A stretch of DNA of 64,000 nt. Origin: Gammaproteobacteria bacterium. GTDB lineage: Bacteria > Pseudomonadota > Gammaproteobacteria > SZUA-152. The translations under genes and the position numbers were made by a program. The stretch covers positions 18,847 to 82,846 of the forward strand of contig JAOUJW010000024.1 of NCBI GenBank assembly GCA_029882975.1, read 5' to 3'. This document shows positions 37,789-48,461 of this stretch, one piece after another (the stretch's first letter is position 1; every line of letters begins with the position of its first letter). The notes below the pieces were generated by a model. It had not been told where the DNA came from. It saw only the letters and a program-made list of their open reading frames with translations, and ran no database searches.

Positions 37789-39243
37789 TTATTCAAAACC
37801 CGCCGGCATGCGTTGATGCCAGTCCGTTTCCAATTGAAACCGATGGGCCACATTTAAAAGCCTCGCTTCTGAGAAATAATCACCGATGATCTGCAATCCC
37901 ACCGGGCGTCCGTTGGCGAAGCCGGCAGGAATAGACATACCCGGTAACCCGGCCATATTCACTGCAATGGTATATATATCGTTTAAATACATGGTGACCG
38001 GGTCATCGGTTTTCTCACCCAGATTAAAGGCCGGTGTGGGCGTGGTGGGCCCCATGATTACATCCACATGCTTAAATGCCTGCTTAAAATCTTCACTGAT
38101 CAAGCGCCGCAGTTTTTGTGCTTTTAGATAATAAGCATCGTAATAACCGGCCGATAAAGCATATGTACCTATCATGATACGGCGCTTCACTTCTTCGCCG
38201 AATCCTTCACCACGGCTGCGCTTGTAGAAATCTTCCAGATCTTTAGGATTTTCACAACGGTAGCCGAACCGAACTCCGTCAAAGCGGGATAGATTGGAGG
38301 AACACTCGGCCGGCGCGACCACATAGTAGGTGGGAATGGACAAAGCCGTATTGGGTAAAGATATCTCCACCACTTTGGCGCCCATGGATTCGTATTGCTT
38401 CACTGCAGTTTGCACGGCGTGCTCAACTTGGGAATCCAGACCTTCACCAAAATGCTCTTTGGGCAGGCCAATGGTTAACCCGTCTATGGAATCGTTCAAC
38501 GATTGACTGTAGTCCGGCACCGCCTGATCCACACTGGTGGAGTCTCGGGTATCAAACCCCGCCATCGCCGTTAATAACAAAGCGGCGTCTTCAGCACTGC
38601 GTGCCATGGGACCGGCTTGGTCCAGACTGGAAGCAAAAGCAATCATCCCGTAACGGGAAACACGCCCGTAGGTCGGTTTCAGGCCCGTTATGCCGCACAG
38701 GGCGGCGGGCTGGCGAATGGAGCCACCCGTGTCCGTCCCTGTAGCGATCGGGGCCAAGCGTGCGGCTACCGCTGCAGCTGAACCACCGGAAGAGCCACCC
38801 GGCACTGCGTCCAAATTCCACGGATTTTTCACCGGCCCGTAAAAACTGGTTTCATTGGAAGAACCCATGGCAAATTCGTCCATATTGGCCTTGCCCAACA
38901 TTACCGTGCCCGCTGCGCGACACTTGCTGACCACCGTGGCATCATAAGGCGAAGTAAAGTTGTCCAGCATGCGCGAACCGCAACTGGTCCGAACACCTTT
39001 GGTGCAAAAGATGTCCTTATGGATTAGAGGAATACCTGTTAAAGGACCCGCCTGACCATCACGTCGTTGGGCGTCAGCTGCTCTCGCCTGCTCCTTGGCA
39101 ATATCAGCCGTCACGCTGATGAGGCTATTGAGTTTTGGATCCAAGGCTTCAATGCGATCCAAAAAATGTTGGCACATTTCTTCGCTGCTCAGGTCTCCTT
39201 GAACTAATAGTGAAGAAAGTTCAGCAATTGTTTTATTATGCAT
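37789..39243 (-). CDS. gatA: Asp/Glu-tRNA amidotransferase subunit A
   Basis: The 484-residue amidase has the Ser-cisSer-Lys catalytic triad: Lys in [10 protein letters not shown], the cis-Ser in [13 protein letters not shown] and the nucleophile in the [13 protein letters not shown] stretch. It generates ammonia from Gln for GatB. Confidence 0.97.
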   Translation of the reverse strand: MHNKTIAELSSLLVQGDLSSEEMCQHFLDRIEALDPKLNSLISVTADIAKEQARAADAQRRDGQAGPLTGIPLIHKDIFCTKGVRTSCGSRMLDNFTSPYDATVVSKCRAAGTVMLGKANMDEFAMGSSNETSFYGPVKNPWNLDAVPGGSSGGSAAAVAARLAPIATGTDTGGSIRQPAALCGITGLKPTYGRVSRYGMIAFASSLDQAGPMARSAEDAALLLTAMAGFDTRDSTSVDQAVPDYSQSLNDSIDGLTIGLPKEHFGEGLDSQVEHAVQTAVKQYESMGAKVVEISLPNTALSIPTYYVVAPAECSSNLSRFDGVRFGYRCENPKDLEDFYKRSRGEGFGEEVKRRIMIGTYALSAGYYDAYYLKAQKLRRLISEDFKQAFKHVDVIMGPTTPTPAFNLGEKTDDPVTMYLNDIYTIAVNMAGLPGMSIPAGFANGRPVGLQIIGDYFSEARLLNVAHRFQLETDWHQRMPAGFE

Positions 39244-39307
39244 TTATAATCCGTTTTTGTGGAATGAAGTGTGTACGCTATTGCTGTATGTTAAATACGC
39301 AATTTGA

Positions 39308-39595
39308 TTACTCAATAACCTTTGGCACTAAGTACAAACCTGCTTCAACGGCGGGTGCTATTGACTGGAACAGATCCCGCTCGTTGGATTCTGTCACTGC
39401 ATCCTCGCGTAACCGTTGAGTGCTGTCCAAGGGGTGAGCCATAGGCTCCACACTGTCGGTGTTCACTTGCTGCATCTGCTCTACCAAATCAAGAATACTG
39501 GACAGATTTTTTGCGTATTCTGGTATATCCTTTGCATTGATAGCAAGGCGAGCAAGATGAGCTATATTTACAACGTCATCTTTATCTAGGGACAT
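39308..39595 (-). CDS. gatC: Asp/Glu-tRNA amidotransferase subunit C
   Basis: From the ATG at 39593-39595 the protein has 95 residues, the usual GatC length, beginning [19 protein letters not shown] and containing the [17 protein letters not shown] segment that wraps around GatA and GatB. A longer frame upstream is not conserved-looking. Confidence 0.95.
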   Translation of the reverse strand: MSLDKDDVVNIAHLARLAINAKDIPEYAKNLSSILDLVEQMQQVNTDSVEPMAHPLDSTQRLREDAVTESNERDLFQSIAPAVEAGLYLVPKVIE

Positions 39596-39727
39596 AGATT
39601 GATCATCCTGGTGGCAATTTATTCTTTTCCTGAAGGAAAAGTGAGAACTTATCATAAATGGTGCCTTGCCCAAAGCCCTAGGCATTGATAAATTAGCGCA
39701 ACCTTGTTTTTATTATTAATTTACTAA

Positions 39728-40798
<1,071 letters not shown>

Positions 40799-40896
40799 GT
40801 GGGTTCTCGGAAACGCGATGCGTATAGACAACTCAGACAGATTATTATGTGGTTTTACAATAGCGCACCGATTAACCATTTGTTTGGAGGTTTACA

Positions 40897-41790
40897 ATAA
40901 AATCTCTATTTGTACAGGGACCGTCTATTACCAGCCGCCTGGTGATTGTGACGGTGGTTTCCGTCATTCTTATGGTAATGGATCATAGACAACATCACCT
41001 GGAAACCATCCGCAGCGCCCTATCCGTTTTTGTCTACCCTATACAATACTTGGTCAATATACCCACTTCCGCCGGCGAGTGGGCCACAGATCAATTGGCC
41101 TCCAGAGAAACCTTACTGGAAGAAAACGCGCGCCTGCGCGTGCAGCACACCTTGTTACTGGCGCGCTTGCAAAAATTATCCGCACTCAAGGTCGAAAACA
41201 TTCGTCTGCGCGAATTGCTCCAATCGTCTAAGAAAGTAAATGAGAATGTCTTAATCGGGGAACTATTGGCCGTGGATCCGGATCCGTTTACTCGCAAAAT
41301 CGTCATCAATAAGGGCAGTCGCCAAGATGTTTACCGTGGCCAACCCTTGCTGGATGCGGAAGGTGTGATGGGTCAGGTCATTCACGTGGGCCCGTTTTCC
41401 AGTACGGCCATGTTAATTACCGATCCCAACCATGCTATTCCGGTACATATTAACCGCAACGGTTTACGTGCCATTGCGGTAGGCAATGGCAGCCCGGATG
41501 TGCTGGAAATTCCCTATTTGGCCAACAGCTCTGATATAGAAGTAGGTGATTTGTTAACCAGCTCCGGCCTGGGGGGGCGCTACCCCAGAGACTACCCAGT
41601 TGCCAAAGTCACCTCGGTACAAAAAGACCCGTCACAATCCTATGCGGTAGTCACTGCGAAACCAACTGCCAAACTGGAAACCAGCCGGGAGGTACTGCTG
41701 GTCTGGACTGACGAGTTCTTGCAAATTCAAGCCAATGAACAAGCCAAAACTACAAGCGGCAACGAAGCGACTGAAAAGGAAGATCAATAA
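40897..41790 (+). CDS. mreC: Rod-shape protein MreC, apparent AUA start codon
   Basis: MreC is a single-pass periplasmic scaffold of the Rod complex. The conserved N-terminus reads (I)KSLFVQGPSITSRLVIV and ends in MDHR, matching E. coli MreC, which starts MKPIFSRGPSLQIRL. The only codon in the right place is ATA at 40897-40899, six bases after GGAGG (40886-40890). An in-frame stop lies at 40873-40875, and no ATG, GTG or TTG occurs until the GTG at 40942, which falls inside the membrane helix. The periplasmic part has a coiled coil (about 60-100) and the beta domain with SSGLGGRYPRDYPVAKV. Its stop overlaps the mreD start by one base. Confidence 0.9.
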   Translation: MKSLFVQGPSITSRLVIVTVVSVILMVMDHRQHHLETIRSALSVFVYPIQYLVNIPTSAGEWATDQLASRETLLEENARLRVQHTLLLARLQKLSALKVENIRLRELLQSSKKVNENVLIGELLAVDPDPFTRKIVINKGSRQDVYRGQPLLDAEGVMGQVIHVGPFSSTAMLITDPNHAIPVHINRNGLRAIAVGNGSPDVLEIPYLANSSDIEVGDLLTSSGLGGRYPRDYPVAKVTSVQKDPSQSYAVVTAKPTAKLETSREVLLVWTDEFLQIQANEQAKTTSGNEATEKEDQ

Positions 41791-42278
41791 TGGCCCTGGT
41801 GAAACATCAAGGCGGTTTTTTGATTTTATTGACCTTTATTGCGTCTTTAATTCTGTCCATGATCCCCATGCCCTCCTGGCTGGAATCTTTCCGCCCCTTG
41901 TGGGTTGTTATCGTGCTGATCTACTGGGTCATCGCCTTACCGGACCGGGTTGGGGTTTTTGCCGCTTGGGTGGTGGGCCTGATGTATGACGTGGCCAGTG
42001 GCGCTTTGTTGGGCCAAAATGCTCTGGCAATGGCGTTTATAGCCTATTTAGGCATTAAACTGCATCTGCGCATTCGTATTTTTCCATTATGGCAACAAGC
42101 GATGAGTATTCTTGTGCTGGTAGCACTGTACCAGATGCTCTCTCTTTGGATTAAAGGCATGACCGGTGTTACCGCTCAAGGCATGTCGTACTGGCTTCCT
42201 TCCTTAAGTAGCATGTTGGTGTGGCCTCTCACCTACATGATACTACGCGCTTACCGCCGCCATTATAAAATTCGCTAA
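41790..42278 (+). CDS. mreD: Rod-shape protein MreD
   Basis: This 162-residue inner-membrane protein has about five helices and the family-typical MIPMPSWLESFRPLWVVIVL and GVFAAWVVGLMYDVASGALL. It belongs to the Rod complex with MreC, PBP2 and RodA. It starts within the mreC stop codon (TAATG). Confidence 0.95.
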   Translation: MALVKHQGGFLILLTFIASLILSMIPMPSWLESFRPLWVVIVLIYWVIALPDRVGVFAAWVVGLMYDVASGALLGQNALAMAFIAYLGIKLHLRIRIFPLWQQAMSILVLVALYQMLSLWIKGMTGVTAQGMSYWLPSLSSMLVWPLTYMILRAYRRHYKIR

Positions 42279-42283
42279 CTCCC

Positions 42284-44152
42284 ATGTCCGGAATCACGCT
42301 AAAAGACCATTTTCGTGAAACGCAAATGTTTAATGTGCGTTCCGTGGTCATGGTGGTTTTTGCGGTGATACTAACCATTGTCCTTATTTCGCGACTTATC
42401 TACTTACAGGTGGTGGACCATGAGCTGTATGCCACTTTATCCGAAGACAACCGCTTTAAAATTTCGGCCGTCGCCCCCACTCGCGGCCTGATTTATGATC
42501 GCAACGGCATTTTATTGGCGCAAAACCTCCCCACCTATTCCCTGGTGGTCACACCCGAGCGAGTGAAAAATCTGGATGAGACCATCGAATCGCTGAGTCA
42601 GCTCATCGAAATCAGTGAAGGTGACATCAGTCAGTTCAAACGGGAAGTACGACGCAATCGCCCCTTTAAAACCCTACCCTTGCGAACCCGTTTGAATGAC
42701 GAGGAAATCGCCAAAATTGCCGTTAATCGACATCTTTATTCCGGAGTGGACATTGCCGCCACCTTGATCCGCCATTATCCCCAAGGAGGTTTAGGGGTAC
42801 ACGCTTTGGGCTATGTTGGGCGAATCAACGAAAAAGAACAACAGTTGGTAGACAAAACCGATTACGAAGGTACGGACTACATTGGTAAAACCGGAATAGA
42901 AAAATACTACGAAACTGAACTCCACGGACATGTAGGTGTTGCCCAAGAGGAAATCAACGCATCCGGCAGACGACTAAGGGTCATCCCCCAGGTTGCCGCG
43001 GAACCCGGCAAGGATTTGCATTTAACCCTGGACGCCAAGTTACAACGCGTCGCGGAAAAAGCCCTGGGGAACCATCGAGGCGCCATTGTTGCCATCGACC
43101 CCGCTAACGGCAATATACTGACACTGGCCAGCACCCCGATCTATGATCCCAATTTGTTCGTTACCGGCATCGACAAAACCACCTACACGGAACTTCGTAA
43201 TGACGACGACTTACCCCTGTTCAATCGTGCCCTACGCGGACGCTACCCACCCGGCTCAACGGTGAAACCCTTTATTTCCCTGGCCGCATTGGAAGGCAAC
43301 GTCATCGCAAAAAACCATGAAACCAACTGCAAAGGCTGGTTCAGCCTGCCGGGGGATACGCACCGCTATCGCGATTGGAAAAAAACCGGCCACGGAAGTG
43401 TCAATGTAGAAAAGTCCATTGTTCAATCTTGTGACGTTTTTTACTACGAACTGGCCGTTAAAATCGGCGTGGATCGTCTCGCCAGTTTTATGTTTCCTTT
43501 TGGTTTCAACAGCTTGACTGACACTGACATTAGCGGAGAATTGGCCGGCTTGTGGCCTACCACGGAATGGAAGCGGCAAAGCCGCAATCTACCTTGGTAT
43601 CTGGGAGAAACGGTCAGTGTGGGTATCGGCCAAGGCAGCACCTTAGTCACCCCTCTGCAACTGGCTTCGTCTACTGCCACGTTATCTATGTATGGCCAAG
43701 CCATGCGGCCGCGAATCGTTGCAGCAATGGTAACGGCAGGGGAAAGGGTAGACCAACCCATCCAAACGGGCCCGGCTGTAGAGGTTAAGAATGTGGACAA
43801 TTGGAAACAAGTGATTAAAGCGATGGAAAAAGTGGTGCATGACTGGCGTGGCACCGCGTTTCGCATCAGCAAGGGAGCCCATTACAAAATTGCAGGTAAA
43901 ACGGGAACTGCCCAGGTATTTTCGGTCAAACAAGATGAAGAGTACGACGAAACCAAGATATCGGCGCGTAACCGCGATCACGCTTTGTTTATCGCCTTTG
44001 CACCGGTGGAATCACCTCGCATCGCTGTTGCTGTAATAGTGGAAAACGGCGGCCACGGTGGCTCCACAGCCGCCCCCATTGCCCGCAAGATAATGGACTA
44101 TTATTTAAACACTGAAAATGTAGCAGAAACGACTCCTCCTAAAAAATCATGA
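42284..44152 (+). CDS. mrdA: Penicillin-binding protein 2 (transpeptidase)
   Basis: The 622-residue protein crosslinks peptidoglycan during elongation. One membrane helix (about 20-40) precedes the pedestal domain. The catalytic motifs are STVK in PPGSTVKPF, SCD in VQSCDVFYYE and KTG in AGKTGTAQ. Its end overlaps the rodA start as ATGA. Confidence 0.97.
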   Translation: MSGITLKDHFRETQMFNVRSVVMVVFAVILTIVLISRLIYLQVVDHELYATLSEDNRFKISAVAPTRGLIYDRNGILLAQNLPTYSLVVTPERVKNLDETIESLSQLIEISEGDISQFKREVRRNRPFKTLPLRTRLNDEEIAKIAVNRHLYSGVDIAATLIRHYPQGGLGVHALGYVGRINEKEQQLVDKTDYEGTDYIGKTGIEKYYETELHGHVGVAQEEINASGRRLRVIPQVAAEPGKDLHLTLDAKLQRVAEKALGNHRGAIVAIDPANGNILTLASTPIYDPNLFVTGIDKTTYTELRNDDDLPLFNRALRGRYPPGSTVKPFISLAALEGNVIAKNHETNCKGWFSLPGDTHRYRDWKKTGHGSVNVEKSIVQSCDVFYYELAVKIGVDRLASFMFPFGFNSLTDTDISGELAGLWPTTEWKRQSRNLPWYLGETVSVGIGQGSTLVTPLQLASSTATLSMYGQAMRPRIVAAMVTAGERVDQPIQTGPAVEVKNVDNWKQVIKAMEKVVHDWRGTAFRISKGAHYKIAGKTGTAQVFSVKQDEEYDETKISARNRDHALFIAFAPVESPRIAVAVIVENGGHGGSTAAPIARKIMDYYLNTENVAETTPPKKS

Positions 44153-45282
44153 GCATACTAGACGGATCATTTGGTGATTTTAACCGGCAACGCAGAACCA
44201 GCGCCGAAAGCTGGCACATTGACTTGCCCTTACTACTGGGTATCTTGACCCTGGTAGTCATCAGTATGTTTACTCTCTACAGTTCCAGCAGCCAGAATAT
44301 TGACTTGGTATGGCGACAAATTCTTCGTTTTATCATCGCGTTCGGCTTTTTGTTCGTCCTGGCGCAAATAGAGCCGAATACCCTTAAACGCTGGGTGCCG
44401 TGGGTTTATATCCTTGGCGTCACCCTGCTACTCATTGTCATGTTTTTTGGTGACGTGGGCAAGGGAGCGCAGCGATGGCTGGACCTGGGTCTGTTTCGAT
44501 TCCAGCCTTCGGAGATCATGAAATTAGCAGTGCCGCTCATGGTGGCCTGGTATTTATCGGAGCAACACTCCCTGCCCCCCAATGGTAAAAGCCTGTTGAT
44601 GGCAGCTTTGATCATCGGTACACCCGTCATACTTATTGCCAAGCAACCGGATTTGGGAACAGCGATTTTAGTTGCCTCTTCCGGGATTTTTGTGTTGTTT
44701 TTTGCAGGCATTAGCTGGCGCCTGGTCACGGCTCTGGGTACGCTGGCTGCCGCCTGCGCCCCCATAGTCTGGTATTTTATGATGCACGATTACCAGCGTC
44801 GCCGGGTTATCACACTGCTCAATCCGGAATCGGACCCATTGGGTGCGGGCTACCATATTATCCAATCCAAGATAGCCATTGGTTCCGGAGGGATATATGG
44901 CAAAGGCTGGCTCAACGGCTCCCAATCACAGTTGAATTTTCTTCCAGAGCATTCCACCGATTTTATTTTTGCAGCTTTTTCCGAAGAATTTGGACTGTTG
45001 GGGATTTCCATACTGTTAACCATTTACCTTTTTCTGGTGGTTCGCGGAATACTAATTGCAGTTCAAGCCCAGGACACGTTTACCCGTCTTACCGCGGGTA
45101 GCTTAACTATGACTTTTTTCATTTATGTTTTTGTAAATATTGGCATGGTGATCGGTTTGCTGCCTGTAGTGGGCGTACCTTTACCCTTAATCAGTTACGG
45201 CGGAACATCTATAGTGACGCTGATGGCGAGTTTCGGTATCCTCATGTCTATTCAAACACACCGAAAATTTTTATCCAGGTGA
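44149..45282 (+). CDS. rodA: Rod-shape SEDS glycosyltransferase RodA
   Basis: The 377-residue, multi-helix membrane enzyme polymerises lipid II in complex with PBP2. It has the SEDS motifs KGAQRWLDLGLFRFQPSE and LPEHSTDFIFAAFSEEFG, the latter holding the catalytic Asp, and VGVPLPLISYGGTS near the C-terminus. Confidence 0.97.
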   Translation: MSILDGSFGDFNRQRRTSAESWHIDLPLLLGILTLVVISMFTLYSSSSQNIDLVWRQILRFIIAFGFLFVLAQIEPNTLKRWVPWVYILGVTLLLIVMFFGDVGKGAQRWLDLGLFRFQPSEIMKLAVPLMVAWYLSEQHSLPPNGKSLLMAALIIGTPVILIAKQPDLGTAILVASSGIFVLFFAGISWRLVTALGTLAAACAPIVWYFMMHDYQRRRVITLLNPESDPLGAGYHIIQSKIAIGSGGIYGKGWLNGSQSQLNFLPEHSTDFIFAAFSEEFGLLGISILLTIYLFLVVRGILIAVQAQDTFTRLTAGSLTMTFFIYVFVNIGMVIGLLPVVGVPLPLISYGGTSIVTLMASFGILMSIQTHRKFLSR

Positions 45283-45287
45283 CCGTT

Positions 45288-46292
45288 ATGCTAGTTAATA
45301 GAGTTTTGTCTCTGTCGGTACTGCTTTTTGGCGCTGTATTCGCTACTACAGTAAACGCCGACATTTCCGATCGCCACGATGTGCGTCAATTTATTGACCA
45401 AATGGTCAAAGAACATCAGTTCAAGGAAGAAGAGCTGGTTAAGATTTTTCAGAAAGTGAGTATTAATAACAAAATTATCGATGCGATCACACGACCGGCA
45501 GAAGCCAAGCCCTGGCATAAGTACCGGCCTATCTTTCTTACCGATAAGCGCATAAACGGCGGTCTCAAATTCTGGAAAAAACACGAGGAAGCCTTGCAAC
45601 GGGCCTATGACACCTACGGTGTCCCCCCTGAAATTGTGATTTCCATCATTGGTGTCGAATCTCTCTACGGAAAACACAAAGGTCGTTACGGAATTGTGGA
45701 ATCACTGGCTACACTGGGTTTTAACTACCCGAAGCGCAGCACTTTCTTTCGCAAAGAACTGGCAGAATTTTTATTGCTGGCCCGGGAAGAAGGCAAAGAC
45801 CCTTTATCGCTGAAAGGCTCCTATGCCGGTGCTATGGGTAAACCTCAATTTATTGCCAGCAGCTTCCGCCGCTATGCCGTCGATTTTGATGGTGATGGCA
45901 AACGCGACCTGTGGGACAATTCCGTGGATGTCATCGGCAGCGTGGCCAATTATTTTGCCAAACACAAATGGCAACGTGACGAACCCATCGCCGGCCGAGC
46001 CAAAGTCAAAGGCAAAAAATACAAAGGTCTGGTGGAAAAAGGCATCCGCCCTAATACCAGCTTGAAAGCCATGGCGCGCCTGGGAGTGAAAACCAAAGGT
46101 GAATTCAATCCGGATCACGAGGCCGCTTTAATCGAATTGGAACAGAAAAAAGGCAACGAATACTGGGTCGGACTCAACAACTTTTACGTCATAACACGCT
46201 ATAATCACAATGAATTATACGCTATGGCGGTATACCAGCTGAGCAAAGCCATTGTTAAGAAACGCAAGGTCGACGTAGCCAACAACAAATAA
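45288..46292 (+). CDS. mltB: Lytic murein transglycosylase B
   Basis: The ATG at 45288 follows AGGTGA at five bases and gives 334 residues; a GTG at 45279 overlapping the rodA stop is also possible. A signal peptide (ending near VNADI) precedes the SLT-type domain with catalytic Glu in IIGVESLYGKHKGRYG and the conserved YAGAMGKPQFIASSFR. There is no clear lipobox, unlike E. coli MltB. It cleaves the glycan strand with formation of 1,6-anhydro ends. Confidence 0.93.
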   Translation: MLVNRVLSLSVLLFGAVFATTVNADISDRHDVRQFIDQMVKEHQFKEEELVKIFQKVSINNKIIDAITRPAEAKPWHKYRPIFLTDKRINGGLKFWKKHEEALQRAYDTYGVPPEIVISIIGVESLYGKHKGRYGIVESLATLGFNYPKRSTFFRKELAEFLLLAREEGKDPLSLKGSYAGAMGKPQFIASSFRRYAVDFDGDGKRDLWDNSVDVIGSVANYFAKHKWQRDEPIAGRAKVKGKKYKGLVEKGIRPNTSLKAMARLGVKTKGEFNPDHEAALIELEQKKGNEYWVGLNNFYVITRYNHNELYAMAVYQLSKAIVKKRKVDVANNK

Positions 46293-47132
46293 GTGATTTA
46301 TTTAAAGCGCCAAGGAAAAAGAAACCCATTTTGGCGGCATGCCATAAGTCTCGGCACCGCCGCTTCCTTGTCCGCCTGTGCGTCTTTTAATAGGGACGGC
46401 CCCCCCTTACATCCCATTGATCCTGACAGCATCGCCGATGCCGTCCCTCGCTACGAACCTATCAGCCCACAGGGCAACCCCAAAAGCTATGCCATTAACG
46501 GCAAAACCTATTTTATCCAAAATAGCGCCGACGGCTATGCCGCCAAAGGCATTGCCAGCTGGTATGGCAGTAAATTTCACGGTCGCACCACTTCCAATGG
46601 CGAAACCTACGATATGTATGCCATGACAGCCGCTCACACTACTCTGCCCATCCCCACGTATGCGCAAGTCACCAATCTGGACAATGGACGCACGGTGGTG
46701 GTACGTATTAACGACCGGGGCCCTTTCCACGATAACCGTCTGATTGATTTGTCCTACGCGGCAGCCATGAAACTGGACATGGCTCACAAAGGTACCGCAA
46801 CCGTAGAAGTTCGAACCCTAATTCCACCCGCCAACGGAACCTCTCCGGGAAAAATGCTGTCCCAAGCTACATTGAGCCGGCAGAAACAAGCTCAAAATCG
46901 GCGTTATATTCAAATGGGCGCATTTCGTGAGCGCCAAAATGCTCAAAATCTAATTAGTAAAGTCACGCCGCAGCTGGATACTGAACCCAAACTGAGCGAA
47001 CACCGCACTCATAAGGGCTTGATTTACCGCGTTCGTTTGGGACCTTTTCAAAATACACAGCAAATAGAGAATATTCAGGAACAATTGGGTAAAATGGGCA
47101 TTAAAAACTATTTCGTCGTCACGGAGCCTTAA
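46293..47132 (+). CDS. rlpA: Septal-ring lytic transglycosylase RlpA family lipoprotein
   Basis: The GTG start directly follows the mltB stop. The 279-residue product has a lipobox SLSAC (about Cys29), a double-psi beta-barrel with GIASWYGSKFHGRTTSNGE and RINDRGPF, and a C-terminal SPOR domain (about 200-279) that binds denuded glycan at the septum. Confidence 0.93.
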   Translation: MIYLKRQGKRNPFWRHAISLGTAASLSACASFNRDGPPLHPIDPDSIADAVPRYEPISPQGNPKSYAINGKTYFIQNSADGYAAKGIASWYGSKFHGRTTSNGETYDMYAMTAAHTTLPIPTYAQVTNLDNGRTVVVRINDRGPFHDNRLIDLSYAAAMKLDMAHKGTATVEVRTLIPPANGTSPGKMLSQATLSRQKQAQNRRYIQMGAFRERQNAQNLISKVTPQLDTEPKLSEHRTHKGLIYRVRLGPFQNTQQIENIQEQLGKMGIKNYFVVTEP

Positions 47133-47133
47133 T

Positions 47134-47175
47134 AACAGAACCTTAGTAACAGGACCTTAGTAACAGGACCTTAGC
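47134..47175 (+). repeat. 14-bp tandem repeat, three copies
   Basis: Directly after the rlpA stop, AACAGAACCTTAGT, AACAGGACCTTAGT and AACAGGACCTTAGC lie head to tail; the rlpA end (CCTTAATAAC) and an ATTAGTAAC just after look like decayed further units. It is a slippage-type repeat in the 134-base spacer before dacA. Confidence 0.8.
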
Positions 47176-47266
47176 AACATTAGTAACGGAATCTTCACCG
47201 GATCCGGGCAAAATCCCAGCGGAACCAATTTTTAGTAGTTTTACACGACAGCCAATAGACAAAATC

Positions 47267-48421
47267 ATGCTTAAAAATCTGAATTTAATTCCCATCTTTT
47301 TCGCCGGTATTTGCGTTTTATTGCTTAGCAGTCAAGCGCTTCTCGCGGCTCCTTTGGTACCCAATCCGCCCAAGGTGAAAGCCGAAGGTTTCATCCTCAT
47401 GGATTTCAACAGTGACCAGGTGTTGGTGGATAAAAACGCGGATGTGCGTATGGAACCCGCCAGTCTGACCAAAATAATGTCCTCTTATATCATTTCCCAG
47501 CAGCTGAAAAACGGCAGTATTTCACTTACAGACAATGTGACTGTTAGTGAAAAAGCCTGGAAAATGAAAGGTTCACGCATGTTTATCGAAGTGGGGAAAA
47601 AAATTTCGGTAGAGGACCTGCTTAAAGGCATTATTGTGCAGTCTGGTAATGATGCCACCATTGCGCTGGCGGAATTCATCGCCGGCAGTGAAGAGTCTTT
47701 TGTCTCGCTCATGAATCAAACAGCCGAAGCTTTGGGACTGAGCGACACCCATTTTGCCAATGCCACCGGCCTACCCCACGAACAACACTATTCCACTCCG
47801 CGAGATCTGGCCTTGCTGGGTAAATCGCTGATCCGGGATTTTCCCGAACACTACGAGTGGTATTCCATCAAAGAATACAAATTTAACAACATCAAGCAAA
47901 AAAACCGCAACACTCTGTTGTGGAAGAATGACGATGTGGACGGTATCAAAACCGGCCACACGGAATCCGCAGGTTACTGCTTGGTCGCTTCAGCCAAACG
48001 CAAAGACATGCGCCTTATATCGGTAGTGTTGGGGACCGGTTCACAAGACGCACGCTCCACTGAAAGCAATAAACTGCTCAACTACGGTTTTCGTTTTTTC
48101 GAAACTCACCGTCTCTACGCGGCTAACGAAGCCTTAACCAATGTGCGAATCTGGAAAGGCGAGAACGAAGAACTGCCACTGGGTATCAACGAAGACCTGT
48201 ATATCACCATACCCAAAGGCCAATACAAAAACCTGGATGCCAGCATGAGCATCAATGCTGAAATCATCGCTCCGGTGGTAAAAGGCAAAGTCTACGGCAC
48301 CGTTAATATTATGCTGGGTAAGAAAAACTATGCGGTTCGTAAACTGGTTGCCCTGGAAGACATTGAAGAAGGCAGCCTGTGGAAAAATCTGGTGGACAGT
48401 TTTAAACTGGCCATCAACTGA
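47267..48421 (+). CDS. dacA: D-alanyl-D-alanine carboxypeptidase (PBP5/6 type)
   Basis: The 384-residue protein has a signal peptide cut after about LLAA, the catalytic SLTK in EPASLTKIM, SGN in VQSGNDATIAL and KTG in GIKTGHTESAG. The C-terminal PBP5 domain ends in an amphipathic helix (LWKNLVDSFKLAIN) that anchors it to the membrane. It trims the terminal D-Ala of muropeptides. Confidence 0.96.
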   Translation: MLKNLNLIPIFFAGICVLLLSSQALLAAPLVPNPPKVKAEGFILMDFNSDQVLVDKNADVRMEPASLTKIMSSYIISQQLKNGSISLTDNVTVSEKAWKMKGSRMFIEVGKKISVEDLLKGIIVQSGNDATIALAEFIAGSEESFVSLMNQTAEALGLSDTHFANATGLPHEQHYSTPRDLALLGKSLIRDFPEHYEWYSIKEYKFNNIKQKNRNTLLWKNDDVDGIKTGHTESAGYCLVASAKRKDMRLISVVLGTGSQDARSTESNKLLNYGFRFFETHRLYAANEALTNVRIWKGENEELPLGINEDLYITIPKGQYKNLDASMSINAEIIAPVVKGKVYGTVNIMLGKKNYAVRKLVALEDIEEGSLWKNLVDSFKLAIN

Positions 48422-48461
48422 GAACAATCAATTTAACCTTAACATCCCGCGGTAATCATAC

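Noticed and set aside
40942..41790. mreC starting at the GTG at 40942
   Set aside because: It would remove the conserved N-terminal tail and truncate the membrane helix, and there is no ribosome-binding site next to it, whereas GGAGG lies six bases before the ATA.
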